A DNA stretch of 64,000 nucleotides from Candidatus Thioglobus sp. (lineage in GTDB: Bacteria > Pseudomonadota > Gammaproteobacteria > PS1 > Pseudothioglobaceae), in NCBI GenBank assembly GCA_028345055.1, contig JAOMCO010000001.1, positions 1 to 64,000 on the forward strand, written 5' to 3'. This document shows, one piece after another, positions 15,563 to 25,360 of the stretch. The position numbers and the translations under genes are program-made. Each line of letters opens with the position of its first letter. The first letter of the stretch is position 1. Under the pieces are notes generated by a model. That model was not told the DNA's origin. It was given only the letters and a program-made list of their open reading frames with translations, and ran no database searches.

Positions 15563-17629
15563 ATGCCTTCAATCTCTGATCCAATCATCTCGATTAAAGG
15601 ATTAGGGAAGATAACCTCTGACAGATTAAATCAGCTTGGAATCCATACCCTGGAGCACTTGGTTTTTCATTTGCCCACTAGATATCAAGACAAAACATCA
15701 ATTACTCCCCTTTCAGATGCGAGTATTCATGATGAGATTTTAATTGAAGCAACTATCGACAGAATTGAGGTTGTGCCCTCTAAGCAAAGACAGCTTCTCT
15801 GCTTCCTATCAGATAATGAAAACCAAAGAATCCTTTTACGTTTTTTTCACTTTACTCAATATCAGAAACAAGCACTTATACGAGGTGAGACAATGCAGTG
15901 CTTTGGAGAAATTAAGATTGGTCGTAAGGGTCTTGAGATGCACCATCCAGAGTATCGAATTATTACTCAAAACCAGAGTCAACTCCTAGAGCCAACCCTC
16001 ACTCCAATCTATCCTCTGTGCTCTGGAATCAGTCAAAATAAAATGAAACAATGGGTTGATTACTCTCTTGATGTTTTAAAAATTAGTCGACTTGATGATT
16101 ATTTTGAAAAAATCACACAGCAATCAATGCCAACTCTTAAAAGCTCATTAATGTTACTTCATCACCCAGAAAAAAATGAAGATTTATCAAAAATTGAATC
16201 CTTTAAGCATATCTCACAAAAAAGATTGATTATTGAGGAACTGGCCACACACCAGCTTAGTCTCTTGAAAACTAAAAAAGCCCGAAAAGGTAAAAAAACT
16301 AACGCATTCATACTTAATAACACTTTGAGTGATAAGCTCTTAAAATCACTTGATTTCAACTTAACTAATGCGCAGTCTCAATGCATCAAAGAAATTAATG
16401 ATGATTTAGCTAGTTCAGAGCCAATGCTTAGACTACTTCAGGGAGATGTTGGCTCTGGAAAAACCATTATTGCAGTTTTTGCACTTATTCAAGCAGTTGA
16501 AAATAATTTTCAGGCTGCGATTATGGCTCCAACAGAAATATTAGCTCGCCAACATCTTCAAAATTTCACTCATTACCTTGGCCCATTAAATATTAAAATT
16601 GCCTACCTCTCAGGATCACAAAATACTGAGGAAAGAAAGGGTCAATTGAGTCTGATAGAGATTGGTGAAGCAAAAGTTGTTATAGGAACTCATGCGCTTT
16701 TCCAAGAAAGTGTTCATTTTAAAGACTTATCTCTAGTCATTATTGATGAACAACATAAATTTGGAGTTCATCAAAGACTCTCCCTTTCCAAGAAGGCTAA
16801 TAAAACTCCACATCAACTAGTAATGACTGCTACCCCAATACCTAGATCATTGACAATGAGCGCTTATGCGGATCTTGACACCTCTATCATTGATGAATTA
16901 CCACCAGGTCGACAAGCTGTTGAAACTATTGCATTAAGTAATGCTAGAAGAGATGAATTGATTAATAAAATTAGAAAAATCTCCGATGAAGGTCGTCAAA
17001 TTTATTGGGTTTGTACCCTTATTGAGGAGTCAGAAGCCCTCAGAGCAGAGTCGGCAGAAAAAACTTTCAAATACCTCAAAGACAATCTTGAGGATTTAAC
17101 AGTAGTCATGATTCATGGAAGGCTTACAAAGGCTGAGAAAGAAAGCATTATGAAAGACTTTGAAAATGGACGAATTAACCTGCTAGTTGCAACAACTGTC
17201 ATAGAAGTTGGAGTGAATGTACCTAACGCAAGTCTGATGATTGTTGAAAATGCAGAGCGTCTTGGTTTAGCTCAGCTTCATCAGCTCAGAGGACGTGTTG
17301 GAAGAGGCTCTGAGAAGAGTATCTGTATTCTCATGTATCAATCACCTCTGAGTGATAATGCCAAAGAGAGACTTGACATTCTCAGGCAGAGCAATGATGG
17401 CTTTATGATTGCCCAAAAAGATCTAGAGCTTCGAGGTCCAGGAGAGATATTAGGTACGCAACAAACAGGCATAGCCTCTATGAAAATTGCTAATATAGTA
17501 AGAGATGCCTATCTCCTCAAAGAGGCGGGATACTATTCATCAAAAATGCTCGAGGCAAGCCTAGAGAGTCAAAATGCCTTAATCAATCGATGGATAGATG
17601 AAGAAAAAACCCATTATTTTGATGCGTAA
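15563..17629 (+). CDS. recG: ATP-dependent DNA helicase RecG
   Basis: RecG remodels stalled replication forks and branched recombination intermediates. The 688-residue protein has the N-terminal wedge/OB region, then helicase motifs: I GDVGSGKT, Ia MAPTEILARQH, II DEQHKFGVHQR, III MTATPIPRS, V ATTVIEVGVNVP and VI QLRGRVGRG. The length matches the family. It starts 4 nt after ridA and is followed by ubiC after a 48-nt gap. Confidence 0.97.
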   Translation: MPSISDPIISIKGLGKITSDRLNQLGIHTLEHLVFHLPTRYQDKTSITPLSDASIHDEILIEATIDRIEVVPSKQRQLLCFLSDNENQRILLRFFHFTQYQKQALIRGETMQCFGEIKIGRKGLEMHHPEYRIITQNQSQLLEPTLTPIYPLCSGISQNKMKQWVDYSLDVLKISRLDDYFEKITQQSMPTLKSSLMLLHHPEKNEDLSKIESFKHISQKRLIIEELATHQLSLLKTKKARKGKKTNAFILNNTLSDKLLKSLDFNLTNAQSQCIKEINDDLASSEPMLRLLQGDVGSGKTIIAVFALIQAVENNFQAAIMAPTEILARQHLQNFTHYLGPLNIKIAYLSGSQNTEERKGQLSLIEIGEAKVVIGTHALFQESVHFKDLSLVIIDEQHKFGVHQRLSLSKKANKTPHQLVMTATPIPRSLTMSAYADLDTSIIDELPPGRQAVETIALSNARRDELINKIRKISDEGRQIYWVCTLIEESEALRAESAEKTFKYLKDNLEDLTVVMIHGRLTKAEKESIMKDFENGRINLLVATTVIEVGVNVPNASLMIVENAERLGLAQLHQLRGRVGRGSEKSICILMYQSPLSDNAKERLDILRQSNDGFMIAQKDLELRGPGEILGTQQTGIASMKIANIVRDAYLLKEAGYYSSKMLEASLESQNALINRWIDEEKTHYFDA

Positions 17630-17677
17630 CTTTTTTTGGATTTAAAAAAACATAGATTCTTGTAAAATATAGCGCTT

Positions 17678-18154
17678 ATGTTCAATCCAGACAAATTTAA
17701 TTGGCGAGTCTTTCACTCAAAGGAGAATATACCAACGCGAGTTAGTATTTGGCTCTTAGATAGCATGTCTTTAACTCACAAACTTAAAGAGAAATATGAA
17801 GATTTTGAAGTGAATGTGCTCTCACAAAAAGAAAAAACACCCTATCAGTGCGAATATGAACTTTTAGGATCAACTCAAGACCAAGGAATTATTGTTAGGG
17901 AGGTTGAACTTCTAGGGAATCAAAAACCTGTAATTAACGCTCGCTCACTGATTCCACTAACCGAGGATACAACTGATATTTTAAAAATAGGATCTAGACC
18001 TCTTGGAGAAATTTTATTTGATGACCCTGAAATAAAGAGAGGTCATTTAGAGGTTGGAAGCTTCCAGAATTCATGGGCAAGACGCTCTACGTTTACTATA
18101 GGTAAAACTAATCTTCTCGTTACTGAGATATTTTTGGAGTCACTATATGCGTGA
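17678..18154 (+). CDS. ubiC: Chorismate lyase UbiC
   Basis: UbiC removes pyruvate from chorismate to give 4-hydroxybenzoate, the first step of ubiquinone synthesis. The protein is short (158 residues) and cytoplasmic. Family features seen are VSIWLLDSMSLTHKLK near the N-terminus, NARSLIP with the conserved Arg, RPLGEILF, and a C-terminal VTEIFLESL with the conserved Glu. Its end overlaps the cmoA start by 8 nt, so the pair is translationally coupled. ubiA is not adjacent, unlike in E. coli. Confidence 0.88.
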   Translation: MFNPDKFNWRVFHSKENIPTRVSIWLLDSMSLTHKLKEKYEDFEVNVLSQKEKTPYQCEYELLGSTQDQGIIVREVELLGNQKPVINARSLIPLTEDTTDILKIGSRPLGEILFDDPEIKRGHLEVGSFQNSWARRSTFTIGKTNLLVTEIFLESLYA

Positions 18155-18860
18155 CAACTTATTTAATAAACAAAGTGATATCACTGATTTTCGATTTGAT
18201 CAAGAGGTTGTTAAAGTTTTTGATGACATGGTCAGAAGATCAGTCCCAGGATATGACTCAATGATACAAATGATTGGCCTAATTGCTAGAATGTATGGTC
18301 AAGATAATACTAACTATTATGACCTTGGGTCATCCACTGGTGCCATAACACTTTCAATAGCGCTGAATAATAAGAGCAAGAATAATCAGTTTTTTGCCAT
18401 CGATAACTCTAAAGAGATGGTTGTACAGTGCGAAAAAAATCTTCATAATAAAGTAGATAATTTACAAGCAATATGTGACGACATAAACCAAGTTAAAATT
18501 CAGAATGCATCAATTGTAGTTCTGAATTTGACACTTCAGTTTATTGAGATTAATCTTCGCTCAAACCTCATTAATAAAATTTATGATGGCCTTAAGCCAG
18601 GTGGCATTCTCATCATAAGCGAAAAGATTCACTTTGATAACGCACTAACTCAAAACCAGATTACAAAACTCCATATGGATTTTAAGAAAGAAAATGGATA
18701 TAGTGAACTTGAAATTGCAAACAAACGCCAAGCAATCGAAAATGTTCTCATTACTGAATCAAAAGAACAACACCTAAACCGTTTACGTGATTGTGGCTTT
18801 GCTGAGACCAGCTGCTTCTTTCAGTGCCTCAACTTTGTTTCTTTTTTATCTGTAAAATAA
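18147..18860 (+). CDS. cmoA: Carboxy-SAM synthase CmoA
   Basis: CmoA converts S-adenosylmethionine and prephenate into carboxy-SAM, used by CmoB to make cmo5U34 in tRNA wobble positions. The 237-residue sequence matches the family closely: [20 protein letters not shown] at the N-terminus, YDLGSSTGA as the SAM motif, [21 protein letters not shown], and [12 protein letters not shown]. No cmoB is beside it. It lies between ubiC and a glutaminase subunit, both of which act on chorismate. Confidence 0.95.
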   Translation: MRDNLFNKQSDITDFRFDQEVVKVFDDMVRRSVPGYDSMIQMIGLIARMYGQDNTNYYDLGSSTGAITLSIALNNKSKNNQFFAIDNSKEMVVQCEKNLHNKVDNLQAICDDINQVKIQNASIVVLNLTLQFIEINLRSNLINKIYDGLKPGGILIISEKIHFDNALTQNQITKLHMDFKKENGYSELEIANKRQAIENVLITESKEQHLNRLRDCGFAETSCFFQCLNFVSFLSVK

Positions 18861-18895
18861 ACTTAGATTATTTTCGCCCTCAGCCTGGGTTCAAT

Positions 18896-19480
18896 ATGTT
18901 ACTAATGATTGACAACTATGACTCATTTACCTATAACTTAGTTCAATATTTTGGTGAACTAGGTCAAGACGTTATTGTTCATAGAAATGATCAAATCACG
19001 GTTTCAGAGATAGAAAAGCTAAATCCTAAATATATTGTTATTTCTCCAGGTCCATGCACTCCAAATGAAGCTGGAATTTCACTAGAGCTCATAGACAAAT
19101 TAGCAGGTAAATTTCCAATACTAGGGGTTTGCCTGGGTTTCCAAGCCATTGTGCAGTCCTTTGGAGGGAATATCATTGGTGCTCAAAAAATTATGCATGG
19201 AAAAGTTTCTCCCATTCATCACACCTCTGTAAGTGTTTTTAAGGGTCTTAAGAATCCCCTAAATGCAACACGATACCACTCCTTAGTAGCTGAAAAAAAG
19301 ACTTTACCAGAATGCTTTGAAGTTACAGCATGGACAAATACAGAGTCTGGTGAAATAGAAGAAATCATGGGGGTTCGTCATAAAACTCATCCCATTGAAG
19401 GTGTTCAATTTCATCCAGAGTCAATTTTGACTGAGCATGGACATCAAATGCTTGATACTTTTTTACAGGACAACAAATAA
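18896..19480 (+). CDS. pabA: Anthranilate/aminodeoxychorismate synthase glutamine amidotransferase subunit
   Basis: This class I glutaminase supplies ammonia for making anthranilate or 4-amino-4-deoxychorismate from chorismate. The 194-residue protein begins [19 protein letters not shown], has the nucleophile Cys79 in GVCLGFQ, and His173/Glu175 in FHPES. The start at 18896 fits the family; an in-frame ATG 72 bases upstream lies within cmoA and adds residues absent from relatives. No trpE or pabB lies next to it, so TrpG and PabA roles cannot be separated, and one protein may serve both. Confidence 0.92.
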   Translation: MLLMIDNYDSFTYNLVQYFGELGQDVIVHRNDQITVSEIEKLNPKYIVISPGPCTPNEAGISLELIDKLAGKFPILGVCLGFQAIVQSFGGNIIGAQKIMHGKVSPIHHTSVSVFKGLKNPLNATRYHSLVAEKKTLPECFEVTAWTNTESGEIEEIMGVRHKTHPIEGVQFHPESILTEHGHQMLDTFLQDNK

Positions 19481-19482
19481 CT

Positions 19483-19896
19483 ATGGAATTTATTCAATTT
19501 TTACAAGGCGAGCTATTACTCACTGGAACATTATTTGCACTTATCATTTTATTAATCGTAAATATTTATAGCGAGAAAAATAGAAAATATCAGGTTGTTG
19601 ATACGAATGGAGCCGTATCTCTTATGGATGATGACGAGCTCATTATCTTGGATGTGCGAGAAGAAAAAGAGAGAACTGCTGGATTTCTCACTAATGATCT
19701 CAACATTCCAATGGGTCAAGTAAAAGCAAAAATGGATTCTCTCGATAAATCAAAAAATTATCTTGTATATTGTAAAAGTGGCACTAGGTCTGATCGAATT
19801 GCAGATATTCTTTCTAAAAATGATTTTCAAAAAGTATCTAGTCTCAAGGGTGGATTTAATGCTTGGCTTAAAGCTGACCTACCTATACAAAGATAA
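19483..19896 (+). CDS. Membrane-anchored rhodanese-like protein (YibN type)
   Basis: One N-terminal membrane helix (about residues 11-28, LLLTGTLFALIILLIVNI) is followed by a single rhodanese domain. The active-site loop is YCKSGTRSD with Cys97, and the CH2-like LKGGFNAW motif is near the C-terminus. Rhodaneses transfer sulfane sulfur. The arrangement just before gpsA is the gammaproteobacterial yibN neighbourhood, but the usual grxC and secB are missing between them. It starts 2 nt after the previous stop. Confidence 0.9.
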   Translation: MEFIQFLQGELLLTGTLFALIILLIVNIYSEKNRKYQVVDTNGAVSLMDDDELIILDVREEKERTAGFLTNDLNIPMGQVKAKMDSLDKSKNYLVYCKSGTRSDRIADILSKNDFQKVSSLKGGFNAWLKADLPIQR

Positions 19897-19901
19897 GATA
19901 A

Positions 19902-20876
19902 ATGAACAATTCCCTTACTATTATTGGAGCAGGCGCATGGGGAAGCGCACTCGCGATTGCTCTCAGCGATAAGTTTGATGAGATTTATCTGGTTACGAAA
20001 GACGAAAGGAATACTGAAAGTATTGGTAGTCAGCACTCTGCCCTCTCAAAGCCATTTAGTCCAAATATTAAAATAAGTCCAAGCTTTAAGGTTATTGAAA
20101 AGTCAATGGCTGTTATTATTGCTACTCCTAGCTCTTCTTTCTCTGATGTACTAAGAGTTATTAAAAATAATATAAATCAAATTCCTCTAGCTTGGGTAAC
20201 TAAGGGTCTTGACCCAGAAAGTGGAGGCCTGCTTCATGAAACTTTTAATCAGCAGATTACTAGTCACTTTCCTTGTATTATTTCTGGACCCACTTTTGCT
20301 GCTGAAATAGTTGAAAAAAAACCAGCAGCAATTGTTGTAGCTTCTCCTGATAAAAATACTAGAGTGTTTTGGTCCAATATAATCCAAACAAAAACACTTC
20401 GAGCCTATACAAATTCTGACATAGTTGGAGTTCAGATTGGTGGATCAGTAAAAAATGTTCTTGCTATCGCTGCAGGAATTGCAAATGGACTAGGTTTTGG
20501 AGCTAATACTCAAGCTGCCTTAATCACCCGAGGGCTAGCTGAAATGACTAGACTTGGTGTTGCTTTAGGAGCGGATAAATTAACCTTTCAAGGGCTTTCT
20601 GGTCTTGGTGATCTAATTTTAACTTGCTCGGATGACTTATCAAGAAATCGTCGCTTTGGAAAAGAACTATCCAAAAATATCTCATTAGATATTGCTCTTA
20701 AAAATATCAATGCTACGGTGGAGGGCTTCAAAGCGTTAGAGCTAGTCCTAAAGTTGGCAGAAAAATACCAGATTGAAATGCCAATATGCGAGCAGGTATT
20801 CCAAGTCACTCAGGGCAATATAACCCCTAAAGAAGCAGTCACCGAATTGCTTTTAAGAAAACCAAGTGATGAGTAA
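19902..20876 (+). CDS. gpsA: Glycerol-3-phosphate dehydrogenase [NAD(P)+]
   Basis: GpsA reduces dihydroxyacetone phosphate to sn-glycerol 3-phosphate, the backbone for phospholipid synthesis, in the cytoplasm. The 324-residue protein has the N-terminal Rossmann motif GAGAWGSALA, the VTKGLDPESG segment, and the catalytic helix GGSVKNVLAIAAGIANGLGFG with its Lys. GLGDLILTC and NRRFG are also present. It is 5 nt after the rhodanese gene. It supplies PlsY, encoded at 38.5 kb. Confidence 0.96.
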   Translation: MNNSLTIIGAGAWGSALAIALSDKFDEIYLVTKDERNTESIGSQHSALSKPFSPNIKISPSFKVIEKSMAVIIATPSSSFSDVLRVIKNNINQIPLAWVTKGLDPESGGLLHETFNQQITSHFPCIISGPTFAAEIVEKKPAAIVVASPDKNTRVFWSNIIQTKTLRAYTNSDIVGVQIGGSVKNVLAIAAGIANGLGFGANTQAALITRGLAEMTRLGVALGADKLTFQGLSGLGDLILTCSDDLSRNRRFGKELSKNISLDIALKNINATVEGFKALELVLKLAEKYQIEMPICEQVFQVTQGNITPKEAVTELLLRKPSDE

Positions 20877-20910
20877 TTAATTTTTTTATACATTTTTTAT
20901 ACTCATCAAT

Positions 20911-22680
20911 ATGGCCTTAAAAGACAGACAAATTCATACTACAGAAAAAATTCAAAAACAAGACTTAAGAATACTTCTTAGATTATCTCCATTCATAAAG
21001 CCTTATAAAAAAATTGCAATTATTGCCTTTATTGCACTAATTATTACTTCTTTATCCTTTTTACTCTTTGGTCAGGGTATTAAATTATTCATAAATGAAG
21101 GCATTTATACTCTCAATAATTCTCAACTTATAACAATTGTAGTTGTCTTAGTGACTTTAGTTATTGGAACCTTTTTAAGATTCTATTTTGTATCATGGAT
21201 CGGTGAGAGAGTCAGTAATGATGTACGATTAGCAGTATTCAATCATCTACTAACTCTTCATCCTCACTACTTCGAAATGAATCGAAGTGGAGAAATTAAT
21301 GCACGACTAACAACCGACACAACTTTGTTACAGTCGATATTTGGGTTTTCAATTTCAATGGCACTAAGCAGTGCACTTTTATTTTTAGGTGGATTAGTGA
21401 TGATGTTAATAACTAATATAAAGTTAGCTTTAATTGTTTTAGTGACTGTCCCAGTGATTCTTCTTCCGATGGCCATTTATGGTCGTCGCTTGAGATCACT
21501 TTCGCGTAAAAGCCAGGACACTGTTGCAGATATTGGAACCTATGCAGGAGAAATTGTACAAAATATAAAAGTGGTTCAAAGTTTTACTCGTGAGCCTGAA
21601 GAATCTAAAGCGTTTAGTCTGGAAGTTGAAAAAGCTTTTAACGCTGCTAAGAGAAGAATCATGCAAAGCTCCTTACTTATAGCAGCTGCTATGATTCTTG
21701 TATTTACTGGTCTAGGTGCGATGATTTGGTTTGGAGCTAAGGATGTCTCTAATGGAAATATATCAGCCGGCGAACTTGCGTCCTTTGTTTTTTATGCAAT
21801 AATAGTTGCTAGATCAGTAGCTGTTATTTCTGAAATTTATGGTCAGCTTCAAAGAGCAGCAGGAGCGACAGAGAGACTCCTTGAATTACTCTCCGAAAAG
21901 TCTCAAATCCAACCACCAACTCTAGCAATAGATTTGCCAAAAGAGTCTCTTTCATTATGCTTTAATAATGTCAGCTTTAACTATCCATCAAGACCTCTGG
22001 ATAAAGCACTAGAAGAAGTAAGCTTTAAGGTTAGTAAGGGAGAGACTATAGCCATTGTTGGACTATCAGGTTCAGGCAAAACAACAATCTTTGAATTGCT
22101 TCAAAGATTTTATGACCCCTCTAAAGGCAGCATTGAAATTGGAGGTGTAAATTTAATGGATCTAAATCTAACTGATCTTAGGTCAAATATTGGAGTCGTC
22201 CCTCAACAACCTACTTTGTTTTCATCAGATGTTTCGCATAACATTAGTTATGGTGATCCAATGGCAAATGAAAAACAAATTCAGCATGCAGCTAAGGAGG
22301 CATTCGCCTTGGATTTCATAGATAAACTTCCTGAAGGCTTTGAAAGCTATTTAGGAGAGCAAGGTGTTCGATTATCAGGAGGACAAAGGCAACGGATAGC
22401 TATTGCTCGTGCTATTCTTAAGGATCCCTCCATACTCCTTTTAGATGAAGCAACGAGTGCACTTGATGCTAATAGTGAGCAGAAAGTTCAAGAAGCTTTG
22501 AAAGTTTTAATGCAAGGAAGAACAACATTAATTATCGCACATAGACTGGCTACAATTATGCATGCAGATCGTATTTTACTGATTGATAAGGGTCAGCTCG
22601 TTGCTGAGGGTTCTCATCAAAAGTTACTATCTAGCTCTGAACTTTATAAGAGACTCTGTGAACTTCAATTTAATTATTAA
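20911..22680 (+). CDS. ABC exporter with fused membrane and ATPase domains, MsbA-like
   Basis: This is a half-size exporter of 589 residues: six membrane helices (about residues 30-310), then an ATPase domain. Walker A is GLSGSGKTT, the signature is LSGGQRQRIAIARA, Walker B is ILLLDEATSALD and the switch His is in IIAHRLAT. Such proteins flip lipids or export drugs. It could be the lipid A flippase MsbA or one of its multidrug relatives; no lpxK is adjacent to settle this. It lies 34 nt after gpsA. Confidence 0.9.
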   Translation: MALKDRQIHTTEKIQKQDLRILLRLSPFIKPYKKIAIIAFIALIITSLSFLLFGQGIKLFINEGIYTLNNSQLITIVVVLVTLVIGTFLRFYFVSWIGERVSNDVRLAVFNHLLTLHPHYFEMNRSGEINARLTTDTTLLQSIFGFSISMALSSALLFLGGLVMMLITNIKLALIVLVTVPVILLPMAIYGRRLRSLSRKSQDTVADIGTYAGEIVQNIKVVQSFTREPEESKAFSLEVEKAFNAAKRRIMQSSLLIAAAMILVFTGLGAMIWFGAKDVSNGNISAGELASFVFYAIIVARSVAVISEIYGQLQRAAGATERLLELLSEKSQIQPPTLAIDLPKESLSLCFNNVSFNYPSRPLDKALEEVSFKVSKGETIAIVGLSGSGKTTIFELLQRFYDPSKGSIEIGGVNLMDLNLTDLRSNIGVVPQQPTLFSSDVSHNISYGDPMANEKQIQHAAKEAFALDFIDKLPEGFESYLGEQGVRLSGGQRQRIAIARAILKDPSILLLDEATSALDANSEQKVQEALKVLMQGRTTLIIAHRLATIMHADRILLIDKGQLVAEGSHQKLLSSSELYKRLCELQFNY

Positions 22681-22805
22681 GAGGCTCTTTCTACTAAAAA
22701 AATTTTATTATAATTAGAGTTAATAATTTATTTAAAAATAGGATGAATAAGCCTGTTTTTTTATGGATAATATGCAACAAATTTCAATAGTGAGTTGATT
22801 ATATA

Positions 22806-23528
22806 ATGGTCAATAAATATAGAAATACCAAAAAAAATCTAAGAACTCTTTTCCTTCTTTTAGCTCTATTCACAGTCAGCTCTCTTGTTTCCTCAGCCTC
22901 TCTTTCTTCTTTTAAGCCAAGCTTTGACTCAATTGAGAGCACAGTTGTAAGAAAAGAAGTTTTTTTTAATTACTTACTTCCAGCAATTAATAAGAAAAAC
23001 GCAGAAATAGTGAAATTAAGGGCCGCTATTTCTAACAATGAACTAAGTGATAATCAGCTAATTGAACTGGCTAAGAAATATCGCCTTGAAACTATATCAA
23101 AAGAAGAGTTACTCAAAGTGATTGATATTCTCCCGCCATCACTTGTTTTAGCTCAGGCAGCTAATGAATCAAACTGGGGAAGATCTAGATTTTCTAAAGA
23201 ATTCAATAATTATTTTGGTATATGGTGCTTTTCTGAGGGCTGTGGTGTAATCCCAAATGAAAGAGAAGAAGGTGCGACTCATGAAGTAGCAACTTTTAAT
23301 TCACTAGAAGACTGTATTGACTATTACGTATTGAATATTAATCGAAGCTATGCTTATGAGGATCTTCGACTGATGAGGAAGAATCAACGTCAAAAGTTTC
23401 AACCTATCTCTGGAATTTTGCTAGCTGAAGGTCTTGGGAATTATGCTTTTCCCGGAGAAGAGTATATTGAGTCTATTAAATCATTAATAAACTTTAATCA
23501 GTTAGAAAGACATGATTTTATGAATTAA
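22806..23528 (+). CDS. Bax-type glucosaminidase-domain protein
   Basis: An N-terminal hydrophobic segment (about residues 14-31) acts as a signal or anchor. The rest is an exported mannosyl-glycoprotein endo-beta-N-acetylglucosaminidase-like domain. The stretch PPSLVLAQAANESNWGRSRF carries the catalytic Glu, followed by NNYFGIWCFSEGCGVIP, the pattern of the E. coli Bax family. It probably cuts peptidoglycan glycan chains. The 240-residue length fits. It is convergent with rpsI, with a shared terminator between them. Confidence 0.85.
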   Translation: MVNKYRNTKKNLRTLFLLLALFTVSSLVSSASLSSFKPSFDSIESTVVRKEVFFNYLLPAINKKNAEIVKLRAAISNNELSDNQLIELAKKYRLETISKEELLKVIDILPPSLVLAQAANESNWGRSRFSKEFNNYFGIWCFSEGCGVIPNEREEGATHEVATFNSLEDCIDYYVLNINRSYAYEDLRLMRKNQRQKFQPISGILLAEGLGNYAFPGEEYIESIKSLINFNQLERHDFMN

Positions 23529-23546
23529 AACTGATTTATAGAGATA

Positions 23547-23577
23547 TAAAAAAACCCGCTGTAAGCAGGTTTTTTAT
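23547..23577. terminator. Bidirectional intrinsic terminator between the Bax-type gene and rpsI
   Basis: A-run, CCCGCT, a short loop, AGCAGG and T-run form a stem with one internal mismatch. Since there is an A-run on one side and a T-run on the other, it can stop transcription from both convergent genes. Confidence 0.85.
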
Positions 23578-23594
23578 AAATCTTATCAATCGAA

Positions 23595-23990
23595 TTAACG
23601 TTTTGAGTACTGCTCACTCTTACGAGCCTTTTTCTTACCAACTTTTTTACGCTCAACAACACGTGCATCACGGGTTACTAGGCCAGCACTTCTGAGAACA
23701 GCACGAGTAGCTTCATCATATGCCATTAAAGCTCTAGTTACACCAAGTCTAATCGCTCCAGCTTGACCAGTATCACCACCGCCTTTAACCATAATATTAA
23801 AATCAAATTTACTGTGCATCTCAACTACATCTAATGGCTGATTAATAATCATTGAAGATGTCTCTCTACCAAAATACTCATCCATTGGCTTTTTATTTAC
23901 GGTGAAAACACCTTTTCCTTTTGTCATATAGACTCTTGCGACTGATGTCTTTCTTCTTCCAGTTGCATAAAAAACTTCTTTATCTGCCAT
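23595..23990 (-). CDS. rpsI: 30S ribosomal protein S9
   Basis: This small-subunit protein's C-terminal tail contacts the P-site tRNA. The 131-residue length and the features [35 protein letters not shown] and the C-terminal [12 protein letters not shown] tail are typical. It follows rplM by 12 nt in the conserved L13-S9 operon and ends at the shared terminator. Confidence 0.98.
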   Translation of the reverse strand: MADKEVFYATGRRKTSVARVYMTKGKGVFTVNKKPMDEYFGRETSSMIINQPLDVVEMHSKFDFNIMVKGGGDTGQAGAIRLGVTRALMAYDEATRAVLRSAGLVTRDARVVERKKVGKKKARKSEQYSKR

Positions 23991-24002
23991 AATTAAAATG
24001 CC

Positions 24003-24431
24003 TTAAATATCTAATAGTTGAGGTTGTTGCGCAGCATGAGTATGCTCTCCACCAGCAAAAACTTTCATTTTTCTTGCCATTTCTCTACCGAGCGGACCTT
24101 TAGGAAGCATTCCTTTTACTGCTTTTTGAATAACTTCTTCAGGCTTCTTAGCTAATAGCTCATTGAAAGGAACTGACCTTAAGTTTCCAACATATCCAGT
24201 ATGATGATGATACATTTTGTCATTAAATTTGTTACCAGTGACTGCTACCTTAGCAGCATTAACAATCACAATGTAATCTCCAGTATCAACATGGGGCGTA
24301 TATTCTGGCTTATGCTTACCTCGAAGACGTGAAGCAACTTCAGTGGCTAATCGACCTAATGTCTTTCCATTCGCATCAACTAAAAACCAGTCTCTTTTTA
24401 CCTCACAAGTTTTCGCACTAAATGTTTTCAT
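24003..24431 (-). CDS. rplM: 50S ribosomal protein L13
   Basis: L13 is an early-assembly protein of the large subunit. The 142-residue product contains [38 protein letters not shown] and [18 protein letters not shown], all hallmarks. It is the first gene of the L13-S9 operon, with a TATAAT-containing promoter upstream. Confidence 0.98.
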   Translation of the reverse strand: MKTFSAKTCEVKRDWFLVDANGKTLGRLATEVASRLRGKHKPEYTPHVDTGDYIVIVNAAKVAVTGNKFNDKMYHHHTGYVGNLRSVPFNELLAKKPEEVIQKAVKGMLPKGPLGREMARKMKVFAGGEHTHAAQQPQLLDI

Positions 24432-24468
24432 AACTGTATTATTTATGTCAATTTATAACAAGCGCACT

Positions 24469-24498
24469 ATTATAATCACTTTTAAATTTTAATGTAAG
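24469..24498 (-). promoter_or_regulatory. Promoter of the rplM-rpsI operon
   Basis: On the minus strand a perfect TATAAT (24474 to 24469) is preceded by CTTACA (4/6 to the -35 consensus) with an 18-bp spacer. A GTGCGC discriminator follows, giving a leader of about 30 nt. The remaining upstream part of the 233-nt gap to the TatD gene shows no gene. Confidence 0.6.
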
Positions 24499-24664
24499 TT
24501 TTGATAATGTAAAAAAGCTAGTCAAGACAGGAGCCAAAATAAATATTTTCTTCTTTAAACACTAATTTTTAAAATGTAAAATTATTGGCACACAACTTTC
24601 AGCCTATTCGATTAAGTAATATCAAGAAAATAAAGCTGTTTTTAAGAATTTTTAAAAGGAAAAA

Positions 24665-25360
24665 ATGATTAATTCCCATATTCACTTAGACTTTGATAAT
24701 GTAAAGTATCCATCTAATTCAACTACAGGCACCATAATCCCTTCAACTGGAAAAGATAATTGGGATAATGTTATCGCTTGCTGCAATTCTAACAAAAATA
24801 GTTATTTTGCTCTTGGAATTCACCCTTGGTTTGTTAAAGATCATCAAATGATTGACATATACAATCTTGAAGTTAAGATTGAAGAGGAAAAACCAATTGC
24901 AGTTGGGGAATGTGGATTGGATTATATTAAAGTCAAAGACCAAAATACTCAAAGATTCTTTTTTGATGAACAAGTCGCTTTAGCAACTCGATTTGACCTG
25001 CCACTTATAATTCATTCTGTCCATGCCACTGAAGATGTAACTGATTTACTCAAATCATACTCAAAATCTAGAGGTGTGATTCATGCCTTCTCTGGGAGCC
25101 TTCAACAAGCTGAAAATTTGTTGAAAATAAACTTTTCATTTGGATTTGGAGCTTCACTTATAAATCCACATGCATACAAACTTCATGATATTGTTAGTTT
25201 CTTACCGATTGAGTCGATAGTCATTGAAACAGATGACAGGAGTAATCCTGACGAATTAATTCAAGTTGCTGAGAGAGTTGCTAGAATCAAAAAAATTACT
25301 ATTGATGAGGTCATTGAGCAATGCGACCAGAATACCTATAATCTGTTTAAAATAAGCTAA
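24665..25360 (+). CDS. TatD family metal-dependent hydrolase
   Basis: TatD proteins are TIM-barrel metal nucleases or deoxyribonucleases. The 231-residue protein shows the family order: INSHIHLD (metal His pair), GIHPWFV, the EXGLDY-type GECGLDY with the metal Glu, LPLIIHSVHA, VIHAFSGS, and ETDDRSN with the metal Asp. It is slightly shorter than E. coli TatD (260). A ribosome site AAAAGGA precedes the ATG. Its stop overlaps the tcdA start by one base. Confidence 0.88.
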   Translation: MINSHIHLDFDNVKYPSNSTTGTIIPSTGKDNWDNVIACCNSNKNSYFALGIHPWFVKDHQMIDIYNLEVKIEEEKPIAVGECGLDYIKVKDQNTQRFFFDEQVALATRFDLPLIIHSVHATEDVTDLLKSYSKSRGVIHAFSGSLQQAENLLKINFSFGFGASLINPHAYKLHDIVSFLPIESIVIETDDRSNPDELIQVAERVARIKKITIDEVIEQCDQNTYNLFKIS

